A stretch of DNA of 64,000 nucleotides from Bolinopsis microptera (Eukaryota; Ctenophora; Tentaculata; Lobata; Bolinopsidae): positions 2,822,845 to 2,886,844 of the forward strand of contig NC_087084.1 of assembly GCF_026151205.1 (NCBI RefSeq), in the 5' to 3' direction. The translations under genes and the position numbers were made by a program. Shown here piece by piece: positions 46,397 through 58,300 of this stretch; position 1 is the first letter of the stretch; each line of letters opens with the position of its first letter. The notes below the pieces were generated by a model. That model ran no database searches and had not been told where the DNA came from. It saw nothing but the letters and a program-made list of their open reading frames with translations.

Positions 46397-49300
46397 TCAC
46401 CAAGCGCTGAAATCTCGGAAACCAGTCACTGATGATTTCAGAACTTTTGTCCTTTTTGCCCCTTGTGGTTCCAAATTGTCCAGATGTTTTAGTTTCTTTT
46501 TACCGATGTACTTTCCGACTCCATCTGACACAACTTTTGTTTGAGTTTCTAAGGTGATACCTTCCAGTTCCTAAAAATAAAAACAAGTTAGTATCAGGAA
46601 TATTAGATCCTCGAGTCACTGTTATTTTAAGATGACGTAGGTTAAACGGAACAATGTACGGCACGTAAATAGTTAACTAAAAGAGAAATAATAATTTTAA
46701 ATGTTAAGACAAAATCTTAATCCAGCTCTGAAACACGTGACTAACCTTCGATTTCTCAGCCTCTTTAGCCGCTTTTTTCTTATCCTTTTCAGCATTGATA
46801 AGTTCTTCTTTGGTATCTTCAATAGAATCAACAAACAAATGAGCAGATATAAGTTTTATCTCGGTAGTTGGTTTATCTTTGTTATCTGTTGCTATTGCTT
46901 CCATTTCATCCAGTACCTGCAACAAAACGTTAAACTAAAACGTTCGACAATATAAGAAATTACTTTCTTGAAGAAAATCATCCTCTATCCAAAACACGTG
47001 AACTCCGCATATGATCGTGTAAAAAAACATCATTCCACAATCTACATTGCCTCAACATTATCACGTATCATTAGTAAACAATCAATTAAAAAACAATCGA
47101 CCAACTCCGTACCTTCAGCCCTCCAACAAGCCGCCCAAACACTGTATGTTTATTGTCCAGATGATTACAGCTCCGGTATGTAAAGAAGAATTGAGATGTG
47201 TTGGTATTGGGTCCTCTGTTGGCCATACTGAGAACACCTCGACCACTGTGGGTGAGGTTAGGTTTAAAGTGGTCGGGGAATGTAGAACCGAACGCTGACT
47301 CACCTCCTTTGCCCGTTCCTGAGATAATTAATTGGATTTAATTATCTAATTATCTAATTATCAGTTAGAGGATGAAACCTAGTTAATTTGTACTGTGAGA
47401 AACTAACTAAAACGGGAGATATGGAAAAAGTACATACTAGAACATTGTAAACTCATAGGAATGTTTCTCTAATCCGAGAAAATATCCAACAAAAGGAAAA
47501 TAATCAACACAAAGAAATATTCTCTGAGCACATTAAAAGAACTCCTACCAGTTGGGTCCCCTCCTTGACCATGAAGTTCCGGATACTGCGATGAAACACA
47601 GTATTATTGTAATACCCTTTCTTACAGAGCAACATAAAGTTGTGGCAGGGTTTGGGTACCATGTCCGTGTGGAGCTCCAGGTTCAGGTCTCCGAGCGAGG
47701 TGACTAAACGGACGTAGGACTTCTTTTTAACTTTCTCGTAGATAACCTAGGTAGTAGGTGTTTTATTATATTATATTAATTATTATTAATCAACTATATA
47801 TTATATAAGTTAGGAAATTCAATTAGTGTGTGTCACAGTTTTTTATGGAAACATTTACCGAAATGTTCATTTCGTTGGATGATATTTAACCGAGGATAAT
47901 ATGTATGTCAACAAAAACCACTATGATATCAGAAATATATATCTGATTCTGGGCCCATACTTCGTCCCATTTTACACAACTTAATTTTGTTGGCCAAACT
48001 TCCTACCTCGTCTAGATTTCTCTCCTGCATCTCGCTTTTGGTAGCCCGTGGAGCTGCTGTGGACGTGAAACCTCGTGAAACATCACCTGAGGAGTATGAT
48101 TGAGTTATTTAACCTAATTTAATTAGTAATTAATTAAATTTAATTTTAATATAATTTCATCTAATCGAGGAAAGCTCATTTAATAACTTCATCCAAACTA
48201 AACTGGAAATCTAAATAAGAATCAGAGCGAAACACAAGGAACATTTCAAAACAGCACTTCTGACTTCTAATAACCTGAGCTGTGGTAGTGTTGTGGTAAT
48301 ATAATATTATTGTGGTAATATTGTGGTAATAACCTGTGGTAGTGTTGTGGTAATATAATATTATTGTGGTAATAACCTGTGGTAGTGTTGTGGAAGTATT
48401 TAGGAAGCTCCTCCCCCTCCTCTTTACCAGTATCAGTTGCTTTTAGACTACTTGGAGCTACGTAACTCGTAGCCAGCTCTGCGAGGGTAGCTTTCGCTTC
48501 TGCACTGTATACAAACATACATGTTAATGTAGAAGAGGCTATGTTAATGTAAAAGAGGCTATGTTAATGTAGAAGAGGCTACTCAGGCTATGTTAGTATA
48601 CAGAATGGCCGCGGTGAATTGGGGCGCGGAAAATCGGGGTTTGACTGTAATTCAAGTTGATATTTTTTCCACTTTTTTTCCAATAGTTATTTGATTAATG
48701 TCCATTGATTAATAATTAATTACATAATCATTTGGTTAATTAACCTGGTAGAATTAAGAGTGTAGGTGGCTGACTTCTTAGCCTCTTCCTCCTCCTCATC
48801 CACCATCTTTATCTTCTCCTTTATGTGATAGAAAGAGGACATGTCTTGCTTTTCCAGCTTCTGTGGGTCCTGGAACAAATATTATTATATTAAATAAATA
48901 AAAACAACAAATAAAAAGTGTTAATAAGGGGCAATTTTTTGTGTTAAATTCGACTATTCGACTATTTAAGAACAGGTCATTGACAACTCCAACAAATTAG
49001 GTTACACACAAAGTTCAATACAAATATTCTAACCACTTAGTCTATAGGGACTAATTACAACACTACAAAATATATATTACATTTATTGAGGTTAAACTCC
49101 CTTGTGGGTAGAAACAAACGGATCGCTGAGATGCGTCGTTTTCACGTATTCCCTGTATTCATGATCGCCACCAAAGATCTTGGGGCGACTGCGGCTTAAT
49201 ACCATCATTACTGACTTGTCGATTTCATACTCTTACGAGATCGAATATCGATAAAAAAGTTGATTTTGTGGTCCTAACCAGATAATCAGGTAATAGGACC

Positions 49301-52300
49301 AGGTAATCAGGTGACCAGGTTTCCACGTGACCAGGTCTGATTATATTATAAATGATCGAAGTGCCACCTGCATCTCTCCCTATAATCTCACTATAAAGCT
49401 ATAATCCACCGTTACTGAGCTGTCCGGTTATTGGTTGAGCTGTTTGTGTTACACGTGCTACGTCACTGCTAACTAGTACTTAACTTTATCTTACTCAATA
49501 ATGTAGTAATCTGTCTATTTATTTGTAGTAGTGGGAGTGTTTAATTTTAATTTTGTATCCTGGCATTATTTTTAACTTTGACGTTGTTTTTTCACGTGTT
49601 CTAATATAATACTGCATGCAGTATAATAGAGTGCGATTATAATAACTTACAATTGATCAAAATAAATTAAATGAACTGACCAACTGAAAGTTTCATGTAT
49701 GAAGCAATCCTAGAGGATATAATAAACACATGAAACTTTTGGTCAATTCATTTACTTTGTTGGGAAGCACTTGTTCTTATTAACATTAGTTGAGGAGTGA
49801 GCACTTAGCAATGTAGGAAACACAAAAATTAGTAACTTATAATTGCTAGCACGTGGTAAACCTCTACTTGTATAGATCTAGATAACAGTTAACACCTGTA
49901 CTCTGTGAAGTATAGTTGAAGTAATATCTAGGGGAGGGGGGGGTGACATGTTCGCTAATGTCCTCTGATGTACTTTAGGACTCTATGAGATAATGGGACA
50001 TTAGCAGACGTGCCCCCCCCCCCCCACCCCCCGTCTAGCATAATATCCTCTCATACTCTCATACTCTGATACTCATATCACAACACTGCTTTGTTTACTC
50101 AACATAAAAACAATAGTACGCAGCGCACTGAACACGCACCTTCTCTCTGTTTGTGTTATAAGTTTGTAGTGCTCCTTCTCTCTGTTTGTGTTATAAGTTT
50201 GTAGTGCACCTTCTCTCTGTTTGTGTTATAAGTTTGTAGTGCACCTTCTCTCTGTTTGTGTTATAGTGCTGTAATGCACCTTCTCTCTGTTTGTGTTATA
50301 GTGCTGTAATGCACCTTCTCTCTGTTTGTGTTATAAGTTTGTAGTGCACCTTCTCTCTGTTTGTGTTATAAGTTTGTAGTGCACCTTCTCTCTGTTTGTG
50401 TTATAAGTTTGTAGTGCTCCTTCTCTCTGTTTGTGTTATAAGTTTGTAGTGCTCCTTCTCTCTGTTTGTGTTATAAGTTTGTAGTGCACCTTCTCTCTGT
50501 TTGTGTTATAAGTTTGTAGTGCACCTTCTCTCTGTTTGTGTTATAGTGCTGTAGTGCAACTTCTCTCTGTTTGTGTTATAAGTTTGTAGTGCACCTTCTC
50601 TCTGTTTGTGTTATAAGTTTGTAGTGCTCCTTCTCTCTGTTTGTGTTATAAGTTTGTAGTGCTCCTTCTCTCTGTTTGTGTTATAAGTTTGTAGTGCTCC
50701 TTCTCTCTGTTTGTGTTATAAGTTTGTAGTGCTCCTTCTCTCTGTTTGTGTTATAAGTTTGTAGTGCTCCTTCTCTCTGTTTGTGTTATAAGTTTGTAGT
50801 GCTCCTCGCAGATCAATACTTCCCCCTGAAATTTGCTTTAAATGCCCTACAAAATTAAAAATTTTCTCTCTGGCTCCAAAATCCAAAATTTATTAACAGA
50901 TTATCTGCCCATCTGCCGTATTTCTGGATGCGAGAGGTACTGATTTTAATAGAGATCATAAGCAATGCACACTTAACAACTGATAGCTACTTTTAGAGGC
51001 TCCTTACTAACACCACACTTAACAACTGATAGCTACTTTTTAGAGGCTCCTTACTAACACCACACTTAACAACTGATAGCTACTTTTTAGAGGCTCCTTA
51101 CTAACACCACACTTAACAACTGATAGCTACTTTTTAGAGGCTCCTTACTAACTTGGTTTCGAGATAGCAGTTGACCAACAAACTAGGACCGGTGACCGAA
51201 CTTTTGAGGGGGTCCTGGTGCCCGCGGGGCAGCCACGCCCATATTTGGTTCAAATTAGGCCCAATTTAGCCAATTAGCTAAAAAAATTTGGCGGCCAAAT
51301 TCTGAAAAATGCCAGGCAAATTTTGGAATTTGGCCGCCAAATTTTTTTAAAGGCCTAACTCAAAATTCCAATACAAAACTTAAGGTCGAAATGCGATTCT
51401 ACGTTGATTATGAAAATTTTATGTAAAAATATTGAAATCCTATTGAGTTCTATTGTTTTGAGCGAAATCAGTTTCGCAAATATCGCGAACTGAGATATGG
51501 AGGGCTACTTTTTAGAGGCTCCTTACTAACACCACACTTAAGGGGGCATACACCAAATCTGTCCAGACCAAATGACCTCATAGGCAGTTCAGTGACCTTC
51601 TAGCGCACCGTTTCCACACCAATTAAAATTATTTTGAGAATACCCATTTTTGTAATCGACCATTTCCTGGTTAAGAGTGCAATTTTTGGAAAAAATTATT
51701 TTGTGGTTGAGACGCTATAAGTTAATCATTTCTTGCGGTATCGGGTTGAAATTTTGCTCGCCGTTTATTCACATCTATTTCAAGGTGTGTGTAAAATCTT
51801 GATATCGTATTTAAAAAGGCTGGTGTGTTATGAATTTTTAAAGTCAAAAAGCTAAAATTGTCCTTTTCAGGCTTATTTTAACAAAAAGTCAGTCAGGGAC
51901 GATTGGATTACTTGATGCTTGACATCAAATTGTTCTCTCAATTCTGGCGCAGTTTTTGATGCCCTCAAAAATGTTTTTACTCATTCACCTTCTGATCTAT
52001 TGGACCTCAAAGCCAAACAACAAATTTAGGCACATTTTTTGTTTTTAATATTTACTGATTTTACCAAAATTTTGATAGGAATGTGCTAGTGACTTTTTGA
52101 AGGGTGCAAAATAACCGCAACTAGCACATTTATATATGAGTTATGAACAACAAAACACCCTAAAATGCTTCCCTTTGAAGTTTTATGGTTGGTGGGCTAG
52201 ACAGTGAAACACGCAAATGTAGTGTATACTTCGTTAAATTACATCATTAGCTACAAAGGGATTAAGTTGGTTAGATTTTAGTACTATATATACGAAGATC

Positions 52301-55300
52301 TAAAATGCCTCAAACAATCGAGAATCAAATAACCTAAATAAACTAAATAAAATACACAAGGTAAATGGAGATGAACTGCACAAAAATATAGCTTCAAAAA
52401 TGAATCTTCAAAAAAGAAGAAATAAAAACTAAGAACCTTATCTTTCAACTTTGCATCTATTTAAACCCAAGCAATTAGTTCTATACTTCTCAATATACCT
52501 AAATTCCTCCCTATTTAATCCCCTGGGGTTACATTCTTTCAAAATGGCAAATTTATAGTTGTCAATAGTAAAAATGTCTCTGTGATGTTCATAGGCATGA
52601 ATCGAAAGGGCTGATTTATTACGATCCTCTACTTTAAAACAGGCTCTGTGTCCATTGACACGTTTATGAAAGTTTTGCATTGTTTGCCCGAAATAAGTGT
52701 CTTCTACAACTATCTCATAACCTTCTTCCTTTATAAGATTACAAAGCTTACATTGGGCCACATAAATAACATTTTTAGATTTACAATTATATCTGATAGG
52801 AACTACTATCTTCTGTCCATTAACTACAAATTCTTCCCCTGCCCTACACATATGCCTGCATGTTCGGCATCTTGGTGCATTGCATTTCTGAGTCCACTCT
52901 GAATTATTTTCTGCCGGTGTTCTGCAGATAGCACTGTTTCTCAGTACTCTGTTACCAATCGAGCAGCCTTTCTTCGATGCCACCGTGATTTGTGTTGGGC
53001 CTAATAGTGCTTCAATGTCCGGTTCCAACTCCTTTAAGACTGATTTAAGCTGGGGCATCTCCGAGAGGTGTTGGACTGAAAACACCATGGAAGTTTTTTG
53101 GGGAACATGAACACTTCCTTCTGAGTTGGGTGGAGGATTGAACAGCTTCTCCAACACTTTTGGCTCTAAGGCGTTCAGTTTCGCTGAGTCGTGTCCACTA
53201 CGACGCAAATCCGATTTCAATTGCTGTAGGTCCGCCTGCCGTGTATCCTCTCTTGAGTTCCTGTTAGCAATCCGAAGCATTTGGGAGAAGGCTCCCTTTG
53301 AAGTTATGGAAGAAAATGTGATTTTTTGGCTTTGCAGATAAAAAATCACATTTTCTCCCATAACTTCAAAGGGAAGCATTTTAGGGTGTTTTGTTGTTCA
53401 TAACTCATATATAAATGTGCTAGTTGCCGTTATTTTGCACCCTTCAAAAAGTCACTAGCACATTCCTATCAAAATTTTGGAAAAATCAGTAAATATTAAA
53501 AACGAAAAATGTGCCTAAATTTGTTGTTTGGCTTTGAGGTCCAATAGATCAGAAGGTGAATGAGTAAAAACATTTTTGAGGGCATCAAAAACTGCGCCAG
53601 AATTCAGAGAACAATTTGATGTCAAGCATCAAATAATCAGATCTTCCCTGACTGAATTTTTGTTAAAATAAGCCTGAAAAGGACAATTTTAGCTTTTTGA
53701 CTTTAAAAATTCATAACACACCAGCCTTTTTAAATACGATATCAAGATTTTACACACACCTTGAAATAGATGTGAATAAACGGCGAGCAAAATTTCAACC
53801 CGATACCGCAAGAAATGATTAACTTATAGCGTCTCAACCACAAAATAATTTTTTCCGAAAATTGCACTCTTAACCAGGAAATGGTCGATTACAAAAATGG
53901 GTATTCTCAAAATAATTTTTTTTGGTGTGGAAACGGTGCGCTAGAAGGTCACTGAACTGCCTATGAGGTCATTTGGTCTGGACGGCACAAACCACTGTTT
54001 TGGTGTATGCCCCCTTAACAACTGATAGCTACTTTTAGAGGCTCCTTACTAACACCACACTTAACAACTGATAGCTACTTTTTAGAGGCTCCTTACTAAC
54101 ACCACACTTAACAACTGATAGCTACTTTTTAGAGGCTCCTTACTAACACCACACTTAACAACTGATAGCTACTTTTTAAGAGGCTCCTTACTAACACCAA
54201 ACTTAACAACTGATAGCCACTTTTAGAGGCTCCTTACTAACACCACACTTAACAACTGATAGCTACTTTTTAGAGGCTCCTTACTAACACCACACTTAAC
54301 AACTGATAGCTACTTTTAGAGGCTCCTTACTAACACCACACTTAACAACTGATAGCTACTTTTTAGAGGCTCCTTACTAACACCACACTTAACAACTGAT
54401 AGCTACTTTTTAGAGGCTCCTTACTAACACCACACTTAACAACTGATAGCTACTTTTTAGAGGCTCCTTACTAACTTGGTTTCGAGATAGCAGTTGACCA
54501 ACAAACTAGGACCGGTGACCGAACTTTTGAGGGGGTCCTGGTGCCCGCGGGGCAGCCACGCCCATATTTGGTTCAAATTAGGCCCAATTTAGCCAATTAG
54601 CTAAAAAAATTTGGCGGCCAAATTCTGAAAAATGCCAGGCAAATTTTGGAATTTGGCCGCCAAATTTTTTTAAAGGCCTAACTCAAAATTCCAATACAAA
54701 ACTTAAGGTCGAAATGCGATTCTACGTTGATTATGAAAATTTTATGTAAAAATATTGAAATCCTATTGAGTTCTATTGTTTTGAGCGAAATCAGTTTCGC
54801 AAATATCGCGAACTGAGATATGGAGGCTATTTGGCTAAATTGGGCCTAATTTGGACCAAATATGGGCGTGGCTGCCCTGCGGGCACCGTTTGGCGGTCGG
54901 GGTCCGGGACCCCCTCAAAAGTTCGGTCACCGGTCCTAGTTTGTTGGTCAACTGCTATCTCGAAACAAAGTTTCACAAAAAAATCAGGGTGAACCACCCC
55001 CCCCCCCCCCTAACAACTGATAGCTACTTTCTAACGACTGTCTGAGAATAGGTGGTCATTAGGACTACAGCTGTCATGTTGTACCCGCTCTATTGTCAAG
55101 TTATTCCTTCCAGTAACATCTGTGCAACGCTAGTTCTTCGAAATTTACTGATGGAGTTTTCTAGACTCAGTAATCATCATGATTAAATGTTGAAGTTAGA
55201 TGGGGCAGGTGTGTTCCGCTTGTTGAAGTTTCGAGCTTATTTTCATAAATGTCATTAGCAAATAGAGTAGCTCTATTTTATATTCATCTATTGCTGTACT

Positions 55301-58300
55301 CTGTAAAATTTGAAAAGTATTTTTTTTTTAATTCGTTATTTGTTCGATAACCGTTTCAAATAGGTCTATTTAATAAAAGTGACTAGGAAATTTGGTATTG
55401 CCACTTTATCAGTTTATTGTACAATTGTATAATTTTAGGAAAATCAATTTTAGGAAAATCAAGTATTAGCATCATATCGTTTCAAAGATAATATAGATGG
55501 TTCTTTTATTCAAATTTCTGATCGTTTCTCAGGAATAGACTCAGTGAAGACAGATTCTATTTATTTCCATTAAATCATGAGACTCTATAACACTACACGA
55601 ATCCACCAGATAATATAGATAGTAAAACCCCGATTTCCCACGCCCCGATTTACTGCAAACCCAATTTACTGCGGCCGTTTCCTTTCTCCAAAACTCTACA
55701 GTAAATAGGTGTTTTACTGTAATATATATTATAAATATTATACAGGTATCTAAATGGTATGTCTGAATCCGTGAGAACTCTCTCATTGCCTGCACTCCTG
55801 TTCATGCTCAACTTACTGGTGACTGGTAAGATTGGAACTATTTTTATCTTTTTACCACCTATAACATAATATATAACTACCTTTAGCTTTCTAACGTTGA
55901 AGTTTCAATTTTCCACCTCGCAATAGCTAACATGGTCAATTCCTTTTCCCACGGCCCAATTGTGCTTACTCAGCCCAGTCTCGGCCAGATTTAACCAATT
56001 CCGACCCGGTGTCAAGTTGCTCAGCTATATATAATATAAGGCAAGGAAGAGTTGCTAAACTCCTGATCAGTGATCAACAGCTGAAAAACCGAATCTCGTA
56101 ATTACTGTTTGTACCACTCTGAGTCTCTGAACAACATTAACATATTGTCAAGTTTTACTATTTGCCCCTCGGAAGCACAGCGCTTATTAGGTATGATCAC
56201 TATTGGTATCTTGGTAAAAACAGCACATTTTAAATCGTATCTTTGTGGTCTCGAAACTTTATACACTACCACATCAGTCCAGATTATAACCAGTAATACC
56301 AGACCAACATTCCTGTGTAGTTCGTAATATCCTGCACTTAGTAATTTTATAGCTCATATAGAACTCTCAGTAATTGTACTTATATTTAGATTTATTTATA
56401 AATTATATTACTTTCAAGTTATTGGTGAGCCGCTCTCTTTAATGAGCAGGTATACTCACATTTCTGAATTGCGCGCATTTTCGCGTGCGTAAAATGCGCG
56501 CAAATCAGAAATTTGACGAAAATATATAGTGGCACTGCTATGGACTGTATAATCGGTAGTAATCTTATCCATTTCAACTATTTGCAGGATACAGCAGATC
56601 GCTAGAGTTCCCTTCTCCCCCGGATATTGCTAACTATGTGGCAGTAAGTAGCGTTAAACCAGAGGTTACCGCTAATGAGGTATCTGTTACACACTGGATC
56701 TTTATACCGGAGAGATATGCCGGCAATAGGTAATATTTTGATTATTAATTATAATTAATAATATCTTACTTAATTTATATGCCTATACTATTATAATTAA
56801 AACATCTCCTTAATCCTTATTAATATCACTTACGACTCTATTCTATCAAGTCGAGGGGATTTGAATAGTAGGTAGGCTACTAGGACCACTATATCTTTTA
56901 ACTAAGCAACAATTTCAATATCCCGCATACTAATTATAGAACAGAGATATAGATCTGTTCTATAATTAGTATGAGGAATATTGAAATTGACCTGCAGATC
57001 CTATTCTTGATTTAATCCAACACACTTTTATCGTGTTATTTATTTAACTCTCTGTGCAAACAAGGTCATCCTAATTTCTTTTAGACAAGAAAGGAAATGT
57101 TATCTCACTGAATAACTCTGTAGGTATTGGTTGAGTTATGCTCAGCCCTCAGAAGACAATCACCTTATCTTAGGGATGGAAAATGACTCAAAAGCGCTGA
57201 TAGTTTACGTTAGATCAGGGAAATCTAAATCAGGTAACAATCATTGTGAACTTACAACAACACAACAGTAAAACCCATATTTACCGCGCCCCGATTTACC
57301 GCAAACCCTAATTTACCGGCATCCTCTACCAAATGTCAAATGTGAATTCCATGATTTTCATGAAAAAGGTACCTACATGACAGGCACGGAGTTACCATTA
57401 GGAGAGTGGCAACATGTGGTAGTCACATGGCAATCAAGTGACGGTCAAGTGCAGATCTACTTGAACAGTAAGAAAGTATGGGAAGAGGCTGTTTCTCAAA
57501 GTGTGGGGAAAACTTTTAACGGAGGTGGAACACTCGTACTGGGACAGGTTGGTAAAGGGACTTTTGTAACGGTATAAACTAATGATTCATTTATAAGCTC
57601 AGTTTCTGTATCTCTAAACTTGAAAAAAGGGAACCTTTGATAATAACCAATTTAAAGCACTTGACATCAGCTCACTTTCATTGTTTGACACTTTTTGTCA
57701 CTGTTATGTTGTTAGTCACTGTTTCAAATTCAGGAGCAAGACGCAGTTGGAGGACAGTTTGATGTAAAACAAGCGTTCGTTGGTTCACTGGATCAACTGA
57801 ACATATTGGACAGGAAACTGTCTGAAGAGGAGATAACACAAATATACTCAGCTGGGAGAACACAGCTTCCTGAAGATATATCATCAGGTATAAACATTAT
57901 GTAATTGTCATGGTTTCACTAAAGTATAATACAGTATATTAAAGAGTGACAACCATACTACACATTGAATTAGGATTCCTTTAAATATCAAATTGATTTA
58001 TTGTAAACTTGTTTACTCTGTAATAAATGGCATAAAATTGAATTTTTGTTTAACTGAATTTTTGTTTAACTGAGTCAAACAGAGCACAGGGGCACTACTT
58101 TCAGCCACTGTCTTCACATTGAAATACATTACTTTCAGAACAGTACACAGTAGACGATCTAGGGTGCTGGACAGACAACAGCAACAGAGCAATACCCTCA
58201 ATAGAAGGAACACACCTCGACTTAAAGGATGGTTACCGTCAGCGTTCAGAGGCTTATATGAAGTGTCTACAGGCTACATTGGAACTAGGTTAGTAGGTTA

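Noticed and set aside
50139-54474. Regularly spaced repeats that could suggest a CRISPR array
   Set aside because: Head-to-tail minisatellites without unique spacers, in an animal genome.
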